A DNA stretch of 11,238 bases from an uncultured Bacteroidales bacterium (GCA_900549375.1 URNY01000092.1:1-11238); one strand, 5' to 3'; shown: positions 1-8,211, counted from the first letter of the stretch. Notes: generated by a model not told the origin, from the letters alone. A program made the numbers and translations.

Positions 1-62
1 GAATGAGCGACCGGCCCACTTTTGAATGAGTATTTACAATTATAAGATTTCGCGGAGCAGCT

Positions 63-1874
63 TTACTCCTCTATCATCATCAGTTCCAGAAGGCGCGTTT
101 CGGCTTCGTCGAGACGCGCCGTCACTTCATTGAGGCGTATGCCGGCCTTCCCTATCGCGTCGGCATCGAGCGTGCCCGATGAGAGAGCCGCTTCGAGTTC
201 CGTGCGTTCGCGGGTGAGTTCTTCGGTCTCTTTCTCCAGAGTTTCCATCTCTCGCTTCTCTTTGAAACTGAGCTTCCGTTTCTGCTCGCGGTCGCGGCGC
301 CCCGCTTCTTGCGGCGCAGATGATTTCCGCTTCTCCTGCTCGCGCTGCTCCCGTTCGAGGGCTCTCCGCTCTTTCTCCTCCTCTGCTACACAATGCCGGT
401 AGGTGGAATAATCCCCCGGAAAATCGCGTACATAGCCATCACCTTTGAACACAAAGAGATGATCGACGATGCGGTCGAGGAAGAAACGGTCGTGGCTCAC
501 CACTATCACGCATCCCTTGAAATTCACGAGATAATCTTCGAGCACGGCCAAGGTCATTATGTCGAGGTCGTTGGTGGGCTCGTCGAGAATCAGAAAATTG
601 GGACTCCGCATCAGCACGGTGGCCAGATAAAGCCGGCGTCGTTCGCCGCCGCTGAGCTTGTAGATGTATTTCTGTTGCGTTTCGGGCGTGAAGAGGAAAT
701 GGGAAAGGAATTGCGAGGCGGAGAGGCGTGTCTTGTCGTCGATGCGCACGTCCTCGGCGATCTCGCGCATGGCGTCGATCACCTTCTTCTTCTCGTCGAA
801 ACCTGTCATACCCTCCTGACTGTAATACCCCCAGCGCACGGTCTCTCCGATATCGAACGAACCGGCATCGGGCTGCAGCTCGCCGAGCAGGAGTTTTATG
901 AAGGTGGTCTTGCCAGCTCCGTTGTCGCCAACGATACCCACCTTCTCATAGCGGGCGAAGTTATAGCTCCAGTCGCGCAGTATATGCTTGTCACCAAAGC
1001 TTTTCGACACCCCGCGAGCTTCGAAGATCTTGCTGCCGATATAGCTCGATTTCACATTCAGCGAGACATCTCGCGAGGAAAGATCGACATGACTCCGTTT
1101 CTCCAGCTCATGGAAATTGTCAATGCGGTATTTGGCTTTGGAGCCCCGCGCCTGCGGCTGACGGCGCATCCATTCGAGCTCCGTGCGCAGGAGGTTTTTC
1201 ACCTTGGCAAGCTCTGCGCTCAGGTTCTCCATCCGTTCGTCGCGCTTGCGGAGATAGTAGTCGTAATTCCCTTCGTAAGTGAAGACAGTGCCACGGTCGA
1301 TCTCGATGATCTTGTTGCAGACCTTGTCGAGGAAATAGCGGTCGTGGGTCACCATCAGCAGCGTCACCCTCTGGCGGTCGAGATAACTCTCGAGCCATTC
1401 GATCATGTCTATGTCGAGATGGTTGGTAGGCTCGTCGAGCACGAGCATGTCGGGTTTGGAGAGAAGCACGCGTGCAAGAGCCACACGCTTGGCCTGACCT
1501 CCCGACATTCTGCCTAACGGAAGTGTAAGATCGGTGATCTTGAACTGAGTCAGCAACTGGCGGGCAAGGTCTTCGGCATTGCATTTCTCATCGTCGGCCA
1601 CCCCTGCCGCCGCATATTCGAGAGCCGTCATCTCCGGATCCATCGGCGGTAGCTGCTCAAGATAGCCGACGCGTATGCCGTTGCGGAACACCACGTTGCC
1701 GCTGTCATAGTCATCGCGGCCGCAGATGATGTTGAGGAATGTGGTTTTCCCGGCACCGTTACGCGCCACGATGCCGATCTTGTCACCCTCGAACACACCG
1801 AGAGTCACGTCGGCGAACAGCACGCGGTCGCCGACGGACTTGGTGAGTTTCTCTATCTGAAGGTATGATACCAC
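63..1874 (-). CDS. uup: ABC-F family ATPase, Uup-like
   Basis: Soluble ABC protein of 603 residues with two nucleotide-binding domains and no membrane segment, the ABC-F architecture. Domain 1 has Walker A (NGAGKTT, about 39-45), signature MSGGQ (123-127), Walker B with LDEPTNHLD (146-154) and the switch His177. Domain 2 has Walker A GDNGAGKT (316-323), signature LSGGE (407-411), LDEPTNDLD (430-438) and His461. The inter-domain linker (about 205-265) is charged and helical. After about residue 497 comes a Lys/Glu/Arg-rich coiled coil with a KLSFKEKREMETLE stretch, typical of the Uup C-terminal nucleic-acid-binding domain. This points to Uup rather than EttA. In E. coli, Uup is linked to branched-DNA processing and to ribosome function; the precise role here is inferred. 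The start is GTG: an in-frame TAA lies four codons upstream and AAGGAA directly precedes it. It follows ridA by 27 bases. An antibiotic-resistance ABC-F role is less likely given the Uup-type tail. Confidence 0.93.
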   Translation of the reverse strand: MVSYLQIEKLTKSVGDRVLFADVTLGVFEGDKIGIVARNGAGKTTFLNIICGRDDYDSGNVVFRNGIRVGYLEQLPPMDPEMTALEYAAAGVADDEKCNAEDLARQLLTQFKITDLTLPLGRMSGGQAKRVALARVLLSKPDMLVLDEPTNHLDIDMIEWLESYLDRQRVTLLMVTHDRYFLDKVCNKIIEIDRGTVFTYEGNYDYYLRKRDERMENLSAELAKVKNLLRTELEWMRRQPQARGSKAKYRIDNFHELEKRSHVDLSSRDVSLNVKSSYIGSKIFEARGVSKSFGDKHILRDWSYNFARYEKVGIVGDNGAGKTTFIKLLLGELQPDAGSFDIGETVRWGYYSQEGMTGFDEKKKVIDAMREIAEDVRIDDKTRLSASQFLSHFLFTPETQQKYIYKLSGGERRRLYLATVLMRSPNFLILDEPTNDLDIMTLAVLEDYLVNFKGCVIVVSHDRFFLDRIVDHLFVFKGDGYVRDFPGDYSTYRHCVAEEEKERRALEREQREQEKRKSSAPQEAGRRDREQKRKLSFKEKREMETLEKETEELTRERTELEAALSSGTLDADAIGKAGIRLNEVTARLDEAETRLLELMMIEE

Positions 1875-1901
1875 TTCCTTACGTTATATTCTGTCGTTTT
1901 A

Positions 1902-2276
1902 TCAGAGAGCGGCTATTACCTCAATCTCCACAAGGGCTTTCTTGGGAAGCTCCTTCACGGCAAACGCGCAACGTGCCGGATAAACGGCCTTGAATTCCTC
2001 GGCATAAACCTCATTCATCGGAGCGAAATACTCCATATCGGCGAGGAACACCGTAGTTTTGAGCACATTGTCGAGCGTTGCGCCCGCTTCTGCGAGTATC
2101 GCCTTGATATTGGCAATCGACTGACGGGTCTGCGACTTGATATCGGCAGGCATCTCGCCCGTAGCGGCATCGATGGGAAGCTGGCCCGACACGAAGATGA
2201 GATTGCCCGACTGTACAGCCTGACTGTAGGGACCGATTGCCCCCGGAGCTTTAGCGCTCTTGATTTCCTTTTTCAT
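1902..2276 (-). CDS. ridA: RidA family 2-iminobutanoate/2-iminopropanoate deaminase
   Basis: Small cytosolic enzyme of 124 residues, the usual length of the YjgF/YER057c/UK114 (RidA) family, which forms trimers and hydrolyses reactive enamine/imine intermediates released by PLP enzymes such as threonine dehydratase. Visible family marks are AIGPYSQAV (13-21), FVSGQLP (28-34), TGEMPADI (39-46), SIANIKAIL (53-61), VLKTTVFL (71-78) and a C-terminal PARCAFAVKELPKKALVEIE (100-119). Arg102 corresponds to the substrate-carboxylate-binding arginine (Arg105 in E. coli RidA) and Glu119 to the active-site glutamate (Glu120), by my alignment from memory. The cysteine of E. coli RidA is shifted by one place (Cys103). 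Start ATG at 2276 gives the expected N terminus. The ABC-F gene follows after 27 bases, so the two are probably one transcript; upstream is a 290-base gap. Confidence 0.95.
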   Translation of the reverse strand: MKKEIKSAKAPGAIGPYSQAVQSGNLIFVSGQLPIDAATGEMPADIKSQTRQSIANIKAILAEAGATLDNVLKTTVFLADMEYFAPMNEVYAEEFKAVYPARCAFAVKELPKKALVEIEVIAAL

Positions 2277-2566
2277 GATATGATGATTTTTGTTGATATT
2301 TGATTAAAACCATTTTATTGCAACTTAGAAGCAGATCCTTTTCTATCGCTTCGCCGTTGTCAAGAAACAGTTTAAATTTATTTTCAAAGGATTTTGAGAA
2401 GATTTTTGAGATGTTTCCGCAAGTTGAGAAAGGAGAAACCTTTCGGTTTCGACTGCCGAAATTTGGCGAAAACGGCCAAAAAGATTCTTAAAAGACTTGA
2501 AAGAATTTATATAATATTTTTTCGTAATAAATATAAACAGTTTCTAAAACTTATCAGCCGTCTCCG
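2277..2566. other. AT-rich intergenic gap with clustered short inverted repeats
   Basis: Gap between the end of dgt and the start of ridA (both minus strand). It must hold the 3' end of the dgt transcript and probably the ridA promoter. I could not find a convincing TTTG / TAnnTTTG pair on the minus strand: TAAGTTG (complement of 2322-2328) is the nearest -7-like element but has no -33 partner. A weak five-base-pair AT stem (AGTTT 2539-2543 with AAACT 2547-2551), followed on the minus strand by a U-rich stretch, could terminate dgt. A set of overlapping hairpins occupies 2435-2480: GAAACC/GGTTTC, TTTCGG/CCGAAA and TTTGGC/GCCAAA. An open frame at 2300-2491 (+) starts with TTG and has no recognisable product; I do not call it. 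Confidence 0.5.
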
Positions 2567-3892
2567 TCAGACAGCCGGCAGACTATGGCCGTTGAGCTTG
2601 CGGAACAGATCGAGCGCATACACATCGGTCATGCCCGAAATATGGTCGAGCACGCTCTGCAACCGCTCGTAAAATGAAACGGCGCGTGTGTCATATTGGT
2701 TCGGTATGATGTTCAGAAGGAGTTTTGAATAGTTTTTGTCCGGATTCATCACCGCATCAATCAGCGTGTCGAGAAGATAGGTGAGAATCCTGTTTCCCGC
2801 CAGCTCGATATCCACCACTTCGCGGGCGCAATAGATTTTGTTCCATGCCGTTTCCGAACAGCGGCTGTAGGCCTCGCGTAGCCGCGGCTGCATCCTGTCG
2901 ATGAGCGAATCTCCGAACTCCCCGGCGAGAATAGCCTCCTCGCCCGAAGCAAAGACCTCGGCGCAGTCAACCACCATCGCTCCGATCACGTTTGAGCGCA
3001 GATATGCAATCTTTTCGTTCGGGTCGTCGAGTCTGCCCAGGGTGCGGAGCATTCGCGAGCGGTCGGTCTCATCGAAGAAACCGAGGAAGAGATCCACAAC
3101 CAGTTCCGACGGTATTACCTTGAGCTTCTGAGCATCCTCGAGATCCATTATCTGATAGCAGATGTCGTCGGCTGCCTCCGTGATGTAGACGAGAGGATGG
3201 CGTGCGAACCGGCCATTTTCAAGTTCCGGGATTCCGAGCTGGTCGGCCACTTTTCTGAAAATTCCCTCCTCTGAGGCGAAGAACCCGAACTTTCCCTTTT
3301 CGCCTGCATGTGCTGAAGAGAAGGGATATTTCACGATCGAGGCGAGCGAGGAATATGTCATGGCCATGCCTCCGCCGCGGCGTCCGCGGAACTGGTGGGT
3401 AAGCAGACGGAAAGAATTGGCGTTTCCCTCGAAATGAATAAGGTCTGTCCATTCCCGGGGCGAAACATATTCTCTCAGATATTGGCCAGGGCCCTCGCTG
3501 AAATATGTGGATATGGTTTTCTCGCCCGAATGCCCGAAAGGAGGATTGCCTAAGTCGTGGCAGAGACATGCGGCGGCCACAATGTCGCGGATGCCGTCGA
3601 GCATCTTCTCGCAGGGTCGGCCGGCATAGCGGTCGCGCAGGCGGATTGCCACCTCATTTCCCATCGAACGCCCGACGGAAGAAACTTCGAGGCTGTGGGT
3701 CAGACGGTTGTGGACAAAGATGCTTCCCGGCAAAGGAAATACCTGAGTCTTGTTCTGCAGGCGGCGGAACGGCGACGAGAATATCAGGCGGTCGTAATCC
3801 CGCTGAAAATCGGAGCGCGTATGATGTCGGCTGTCATGGTATTCCTCCATGCCGAGCCGTTTGTCGCAAATCAGTCTATCCCAATTCATCAT
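2567..3892 (-). CDS. dgt: Deoxyguanosinetriphosphate triphosphohydrolase-like protein (dGTPase)
   Basis: HD-superfamily metalloenzyme of 441 residues that cleaves dGTP (or dNTPs) to the deoxynucleoside and triphosphate, affecting nucleotide-pool balance. Family marks: an early RSDFQRDYDRLIFSSPFRRL segment (26-45), QNKTQVFPL (46-54), THSLEVSSVGRSMG (65-78) with His66, the HD pair in CHDLGNPPFGH (111-121; His112, Asp113), HFEGNANSFRLLTHQF (153-168), and YITEAADDICY (236-246), whose Asp242/243 supplies the last metal ligand. The YPFSSAHA...GKFGFFASE segment (189-208) matches the typical Bacteroidota dGTPase. The length fits this group, shorter than E. coli Dgt. Two adjacent ATG codons (3892 and 3889) are possible starts. 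It is divergent from the T9SS run, separated by about 160 bases; no functional link is implied. Confidence 0.93.
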   Translation of the reverse strand: MMNWDRLICDKRLGMEEYHDSRHHTRSDFQRDYDRLIFSSPFRRLQNKTQVFPLPGSIFVHNRLTHSLEVSSVGRSMGNEVAIRLRDRYAGRPCEKMLDGIRDIVAAACLCHDLGNPPFGHSGEKTISTYFSEGPGQYLREYVSPREWTDLIHFEGNANSFRLLTHQFRGRRGGGMAMTYSSLASIVKYPFSSAHAGEKGKFGFFASEEGIFRKVADQLGIPELENGRFARHPLVYITEAADDICYQIMDLEDAQKLKVIPSELVVDLFLGFFDETDRSRMLRTLGRLDDPNEKIAYLRSNVIGAMVVDCAEVFASGEEAILAGEFGDSLIDRMQPRLREAYSRCSETAWNKIYCAREVVDIELAGNRILTYLLDTLIDAVMNPDKNYSKLLLNIIPNQYDTRAVSFYERLQSVLDHISGMTDVYALDLFRKLNGHSLPAV

Positions 3893-3942
3893 AATATGAA
3901 GTTATCAGTCGTCTCCTTTAATCTTCGACAGGAGATGGCCGT

Positions 3943-3973
3943 CAATTTTACGGCAACTGCAAAATTAATCAAA
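3943..3973 (-). promoter_or_regulatory. Candidate promoter elements for dgt
   Basis: Two overlapping minus-strand possibilities. (a) TAATTTTGC, a perfect TAnnTTTG -7 box, is the complement of 3959-3967, but has no -33 TTTG at the right distance. (b) TTTG (complement of 3970-3973), then 19 bases, then TAAAATTG (complement of 3943-3950), which has one mismatch in the -7 box but correct spacing. Both lie 50-75 bases upstream of the dgt start. A GCCGT/ACGGC hairpin (3938-3942 with 3950-3954) overlaps this zone. Confidence 0.35.
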
Positions 3974-4051
3974 ATCCGCATAAATAGTGTGAATCTTAAT
4001 AACAACTTAACAACAATAATGGGGGCCTATGTGCCGTTATGATAATTGACG

Positions 4052-4804
4052 ATGAGACACACCTCAATGATAAAAGCTTATGGTTCCGTTCGCCTGGCGG
4101 TCATTGCCGCCGCGGCACTGATGCTTATGCTCATGCCCCTGTGTGCGTACGGACGTCCCGGCGATAAAGAGGTGAACCGCCCGTATGCTGATCTCAAGCG
4201 CTGGCATTTCGGTTTTTCAGTGGGAACACAGTTTCAGGATCTTTCCTTCACTCACAACGGATTTGTAACTCCTGAGGGGGAAGAATGGTCGGTGGAAATA
4301 CCTTCATATTCTCCGGGTATCTGCGCGAATGTGCTTGTGGATCTGCGTCTTCATCGCTATTTCAACCTTCGTTTCTCTCCCGGCATGTATTTCGGCAGCA
4401 AGAGCGTCGAGATGCGGGAATCGGGTTCCGGCACAACATTGCGGCAGGATGTGAAAAGCGCTCTGGTAGTTATGCCTCTCGATCTCAAGATCTCCGGCGA
4501 CCGTCTGCGCAACACGCGCCCGTACGTCACTCTCGGCGGCATGGCCACATTCGATGTAGGCAAGAAACGCATGGATTATCTCCAGTTCAACACCTCCGAT
4601 TTCTACCTCTCCGTGGGCCTCGGATGCGATTTCTATCTTCCCTTCTTCAAACTCAATCCGGAAATCAAATTCTGCTTCGGTCTTACCGACATACTGCGTC
4701 ATGACCGTCCGGACCTCGACGAGAATCCCGATATGTTCAAGATTACGCAGTCTCTCTCGAAGGTGAAATCAAAGATGTTTGTGCTTACCTTTTATTTCGA
4801 ATAG
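4052..4804 (+). CDS. porT: PorT-like outer-membrane beta-barrel protein of the type IX secretion system
   Basis: Protein of 250 residues from ATG at 4052. A hydrophobic signal sequence (about 14-31, VRLAVIAAAALMLMLMPL) ends near CAYG-RPG. The cysteine there is preceded by MPL, a poor lipobox, so I do not call a lipoprotein. The mature part begins VNRPYADLKRWHFGFSVGTQ (41-60), the opening I associate with PorT (SprT in flavobacteria), followed by alternating amphipathic strands (LRFSPGMYFG, YVTLGGMATFDVG, FYLSVGLGCDFYLP) and ending MFVLTFYFE, as an eight-stranded outer-membrane barrel would. PorT is needed for T9SS secretion in Porphyromonas gingivalis. Family (outer-membrane barrel) is secure; PorT identity rests on the N-terminal motif, length and position directly before porP. 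An in-frame TTG at 4046 and ATG at 4070 are alternative starts; the latter also gives a good signal peptide. Confidence 0.82.
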   Translation: MRHTSMIKAYGSVRLAVIAAAALMLMLMPLCAYGRPGDKEVNRPYADLKRWHFGFSVGTQFQDLSFTHNGFVTPEGEEWSVEIPSYSPGICANVLVDLRLHRYFNLRFSPGMYFGSKSVEMRESGSGTTLRQDVKSALVVMPLDLKISGDRLRNTRPYVTLGGMATFDVGKKRMDYLQFNTSDFYLSVGLGCDFYLPFFKLNPEIKFCFGLTDILRHDRPDLDENPDMFKITQSLSKVKSKMFVLTFYFE

Positions 4805-4815
4805 TGCGCGGGAAT

Positions 4816-5814
4816 ATGAAGGGAATGATCAGAAATATAATCTCCGCGGCCTTGACAGGAATCGCTCTGCTCGCGTCGGGAATTCCCGCGTCGGCGCAGA
4901 ACGATGTGCAGCTCACGCAATATTGGGCGGTGCCTGCCTACTATAATCCGGCGGCTTCGGGCGACATCGACTTCGTCCGTATCCGCGGCGGTGGCCGTTT
5001 GCAATGGATAGGCATCGACAATGCCCCTAAAAGCTTTCTGGCGGCGGCCGACATGCCTTTGAAACTCGGCAAACGCCGGGCCGGCGTCGGTCTGAATATG
5101 ACTCAGGAATCGATAGGACTCTTCTCCAATCTGATGCTCAACGTGCAGGCAAGCTATAAGATCCGGTTTCTCAAAGGCACGCTTTCATTCGGAATCCAGG
5201 GCGGCTATTACAACAGCAAGTTCAAAGGTTCGGAAGTCTATCTGCCCGAGGGCGACGACTTTCATCAGCCCACGGATGAATCGATACCGACTCAGGATGT
5301 TACCGGAAGCGCCTTCGATCTTTCCGCCGGATTATGGTATACCCATCGATTCTTTTATATAGGCGTTTCCGGGCTCCATCTGCTCCAGCCCACTGTCAGG
5401 CTAACCACCGAAGGCACCGAAGAGAATTCGGAGAATGCGCAATACGAAACGGAACTGCGACGCGCGTTATATTTTACCGCCGGCGGCAATATCCCGCTCA
5501 AAAACACGTTATTTCAATTGCATCCCTCCTTGATGGTGAAGACCGATTTCTCGAATTTCTCTGCCGAGCTGACAATGCGGGCATCCTTCAACAGATTCAT
5601 CCATTTCGGCATAGGCTACCGCTATAAAGATGCGATAAGCGCCATGGTAGGTGCGGAATTCAAGAATTTCTTTATCGGCTATTCCTACGACTACCCGACA
5701 TCTGCCATATCCAAGGCATCGTCGGGAAGCCACGAAATCATAGCCGGATATCAGATAAAACTCGATTTTTCGGGTAAAAATAAAAATAAACACCGATCGA
5801 TAAGAATAATGTAG
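4816..5814 (+). CDS. porP: PorP/SprF family type IX secretion outer-membrane protein
   Basis: Outer-membrane beta-barrel protein of 332 residues. Signal peptide MKGMIRNIISAALTGIALLA, continuing to an Ala-Ser-Ala cleavage site near residue 27, then QNDVQLTQYWAVPAYYNPAA (28-47). The tyrosine followed by NPA is the hallmark start of the PorP/SprF family. Barrel strands follow, including WIGIDNAPKSFLAAADMPL, RRAGVGLNMTQESIGLF, YRYKDAISAMVGAEFKNFFI and a final IIAGYQIKLDF, with a short Lys/Arg-rich tail. In P. gingivalis porP heads the porPKLMN cluster and is required for secretion; the flavobacterial relative SprF is needed for particular cargo. I choose ATG at 4816 over an in-frame GTG at 4804, because GTG overlaps the porT stop and adds only four residues before the signal; ATG at 4825 is also possible. 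It lies 11 bases after porT and 5 before gldK. Confidence 0.92.
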   Translation: MKGMIRNIISAALTGIALLASGIPASAQNDVQLTQYWAVPAYYNPAASGDIDFVRIRGGGRLQWIGIDNAPKSFLAAADMPLKLGKRRAGVGLNMTQESIGLFSNLMLNVQASYKIRFLKGTLSFGIQGGYYNSKFKGSEVYLPEGDDFHQPTDESIPTQDVTGSAFDLSAGLWYTHRFFYIGVSGLHLLQPTVRLTTEGTEENSENAQYETELRRALYFTAGGNIPLKNTLFQLHPSLMVKTDFSNFSAELTMRASFNRFIHFGIGYRYKDAISAMVGAEFKNFFIGYSYDYPTSAISKASSGSHEIIAGYQIKLDFSGKNKNKHRSIRIM

Positions 5815-5819
5815 CGACA

Positions 5820-7313
5820 ATGATAAAGATGAAAAGATCAAGATCCTCATATTCCGCAGCCAGCGGCATGCGTGGCCTCAAAGGGGCTTTCCTCCTTTTC
5901 TGCTCGCTTGTGATGGCCGGTGCGCTGGCCTCCTGCATGGGTGCACGCAGAGGCAGTGCCGGAGGCGAAGTGACCGGAGTGGGCGGCAGCGCTCTTTCCG
6001 AGCCAACCCCCTACGGAATGGTGCTCATCGACAGAGGTTCCATAGCAATGGGGCCGAAAGCCGATTCCGTGAAAGGGATACGCGAGGACTCAAAAGGTAT
6101 TTCGGTCGATGCGTTCTGGATGGATGAGACTGAGATCACCAACTCCAAATACAAACAGTTCGTGTTCTGGGTTCGCGACTCGATAATCCGTGAGCGTCTC
6201 GCCGATCCCGCTTATGGCGGCAACGAAATTTTCAAGATAGAGGAGGACAAGGAGGGAAACCCCGTAACTCCCCATCTCGACTGGCGCCGTCCCATACCAT
6301 GGCGCAATCCCAATGAGGACGAGGCAAGAGCCATCGAAAGCCTTTACCGCACCAATCCCATAACCGGACAGCGCGAGCTCGACCCCACGCAGCTCAACTA
6401 CCGCTACGAGACCTATAACCACACGGAGGCCGCCAAGCGCAAAAACCGTCTCGATCCCACGCGCCGCGAATACAATACCGATCTGCCCGTGCCCACCGAA
6501 TTGCCGACCATCTCCAAAGATACGGCGTATTTCACCGAGGACGGAACGATCGTGCGCGAGACTGTGACGCGACCTCTTACCGGCGACTACGACTTCGTGA
6601 ACACATACATCGTAAATGTCTATCCCGACACCACGGCATGGATCAACGATTTCGATAATGCCTACAATGAGCCCTATACCCGCATGTATTTTTCGCATGC
6701 CGGATATAACGACTATCCCGTGGTGGGCGTAAGCTGGGAGCAGGCCACGGCATTCGCCAACTGGCGCACCGACTATCTCCGCCGTTCGCTCGGCAAAGAG
6801 GGAGTCTATATCGAGCCTTACCGTCTGCCGACCGAAGCCGAGTGGGAATATGCCGCCCGCGCAGGCAATTCCGCCAGTCCTTATCCCTGGGAGGAGGAAT
6901 TGCCGATGGATGAGCGCGGATGCTTCTATGCGAACTTCAAACCCATGGATGGCGACTTCGTGCGCGACGGACATGTGATCACATCTGCTGTCGGGACATT
7001 CAAGCCCAACGACTTCGGACTTTACGACATGGCGGGAAATGTGTCGGAGTGGACCTCCACGGCATATACCGAGAGCGTGAGCAAGCTCACTTCAGACCTC
7101 AATCCCGAATACCGCTATGATGCGGCGAAGGAAGACCCATATAAGATGAAACGTAAGATCGTGAGAGGCGGCAGCTGGAAAGATGTGGCCGACAATATCC
7201 GCTCCGATCTACGCATGTGGGAATATCAGAACGAGCAGCGGTCGTATATCGGATTCCGTTGTGTCCGCTCGCAAATCGGTTTCGCCAAGGGAACCGGCAA
7301 AAAGAAGAAATAA
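5820..7313 (+). CDS. gldK: Type IX secretion system ring lipoprotein GldK/PorK
   Basis: Outer-membrane lipoprotein of 497 residues. The N terminus is basic, then hydrophobic (23-36), ending in the lipobox LASC with Cys39 as the lipid-anchored residue. The rest is a formylglycine-generating-enzyme/sulfatase-modifying-factor fold, used here structurally: YGMVLIDRGSIAMGP (65-79), AFWMDETEITNSKYKQF (98-114), VVGVSWEQATAFANW, YRLPTEAEWEYAARAG, NDFGLYDMAGNVSEW, IVRGGSWKDVADNIRSDLR and a closing SYIGFRCVRS. A long Tyr/Asp/Pro-rich insertion (about residues 130-295) lies between the first and second blocks, as in GldK/PorK proteins. GldK and GldN form the large periplasmic ring attached to the outer membrane around the translocon. 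The first ATG (5820) is five bases after porP; ATG at 5829 is an equally good start. Few cysteines remain, which argues against enzyme activity. Confidence 0.96.
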   Translation: MIKMKRSRSSYSAASGMRGLKGAFLLFCSLVMAGALASCMGARRGSAGGEVTGVGGSALSEPTPYGMVLIDRGSIAMGPKADSVKGIREDSKGISVDAFWMDETEITNSKYKQFVFWVRDSIIRERLADPAYGGNEIFKIEEDKEGNPVTPHLDWRRPIPWRNPNEDEARAIESLYRTNPITGQRELDPTQLNYRYETYNHTEAAKRKNRLDPTRREYNTDLPVPTELPTISKDTAYFTEDGTIVRETVTRPLTGDYDFVNTYIVNVYPDTTAWINDFDNAYNEPYTRMYFSHAGYNDYPVVGVSWEQATAFANWRTDYLRRSLGKEGVYIEPYRLPTEAEWEYAARAGNSASPYPWEEELPMDERGCFYANFKPMDGDFVRDGHVITSAVGTFKPNDFGLYDMAGNVSEWTSTAYTESVSKLTSDLNPEYRYDAAKEDPYKMKRKIVRGGSWKDVADNIRSDLRMWEYQNEQRSYIGFRCVRSQIGFAKGTGKKKK

Positions 7314-7343
7314 CAGAAAAAGAATTTTCCAAAGACCATCAAT

Positions 7344-8192
7344 ATGGTTAAGATACGCAAATATGCCAACGGAATCGAACGCTTCCTTCATGGAGAGAAG
7401 GGTCAGCGGTTCTTCAATTTCGCTTATTCCATCGGAGCGGCCATCGTGATCTGGGGCGCTCTTTTCAAGATTCTTCACCTTCCGGGGGGCAGCCTTCTGC
7501 TCTGCATCGGTATGGGAACCGAGATCGCCATGTTCATACTCACGGCTTTCGACCGTCCTCCCAAAGAATACGCGTGGGAGGAGGTATTTCCGGTGCTCGA
7601 CACCCGCAATGCCGAAGACCGTCCTGATTTCACAGGCCATCCCGGCATGGTTGTCGGCGGCGTGCCATATCCCGAAGGTGAATATTCGGAGGCTGCCTCC
7701 GGAGCAGGCGTTGTCCCGGCTCAGGCAGCGGCTCCCGCGGCAACTATGCCCCCCTCCATGTCGGTTCCCGACCTTCCCGACGCCGAAGGTTTCGCCAATG
7801 TTTCCGGCGAATATATAAGCCAGATGCAGAGCGTGGCCGAACAGATCGCAACCCTCAACGACACCTATGCCGAGAGGATGCAGGATCTCAATCGCAATGT
7901 GGCGGGACTGAACACCATCTACGAGATACAGCTCAAGAACATCTCCGCGCAGCTCGAGACGATCGATCAGGTGAACCGCGGGCTGAAGGATATACGCGAC
8001 ATGTATGAGAAATCGGCCAACGAATCTTCGCGCTATTGCGAAGAGACAGAGAAGATGGCCCGCTATATGCGTCAGCTTAACGCCGTCTATGAGAAGATGA
8101 TCACAGCAATGACCATCAACATGCAGAACCCGATGATGGGTGGCGCGGCGGCAAACCCCTTCGCCGCTCAGGATGAAAACGAAAACAGATAA
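7344..8192 (+). CDS. gldL: Type IX secretion system motor subunit GldL/PorL
   Basis: Inner-membrane motor protein of 282 residues; with GldM it converts proton motive force into motion that drives T9SS export (and gliding in flavobacteria). A short N-terminal stretch of about 20 residues precedes two membrane helices: NFAYSIGAAIVIWGALFKIL (25-44) and LLLCIGMGTEIAMFILTAF (51-69). Tyr28, Lys42, His45 and Glu60 line up, by my alignment from memory, with the functionally important Tyr13, Lys27, His30 and Glu49 of F. johnsoniae GldL. The next acidic position (Glu59 there) is Asp70 here. The cytoplasmic part has a Pro/Ala/Gly-rich linker (about 110-142) followed by long helices with heptad character (about 150-265), including MQSVAEQIATLNDTYAERMQ. 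It starts 30 bases after gldK and ends 19 before gldM, the standard order. Confidence 0.96.
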   Translation: MVKIRKYANGIERFLHGEKGQRFFNFAYSIGAAIVIWGALFKILHLPGGSLLLCIGMGTEIAMFILTAFDRPPKEYAWEEVFPVLDTRNAEDRPDFTGHPGMVVGGVPYPEGEYSEAASGAGVVPAQAAAPAATMPPSMSVPDLPDAEGFANVSGEYISQMQSVAEQIATLNDTYAERMQDLNRNVAGLNTIYEIQLKNISAQLETIDQVNRGLKDIRDMYEKSANESSRYCEETEKMARYMRQLNAVYEKMITAMTINMQNPMMGGAAANPFAAQDENENR

Positions 8193-8211
8193 TCCCCAAC
8201 TAAAGAGATAA

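Noticed and set aside
1..62. Direct repeat GAATGAG (1-7 and 24-30) downstream of the ABC-F gene
   Set aside because: Two seven-base copies 23 bases apart are within chance expectation; no terminator, attachment site or mobile-element end could be supported in these 62 bases.
393..1517. 374-codon open frame on the plus strand opposite the ABC-F gene
   Set aside because: It is the antisense shadow of a clear two-domain ABC-F ATPase. Its composition (His/Val/Glu-rich) has no recognisable domain and the opposite strand carries every family motif.
2300..2491. 63-codon plus-strand frame in the dgt-ridA gap
   Set aside because: TTG start, no recognisable product, and it includes the hairpin cluster; it is convergent with dgt and divergent from ridA without a visible promoter.
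6090..6974. 294-codon minus-strand frame inside gldK
   Set aside because: Antisense shadow produced by GC-biased codons; gldK on the plus strand is complete with lipobox and sulfatase-fold motifs.
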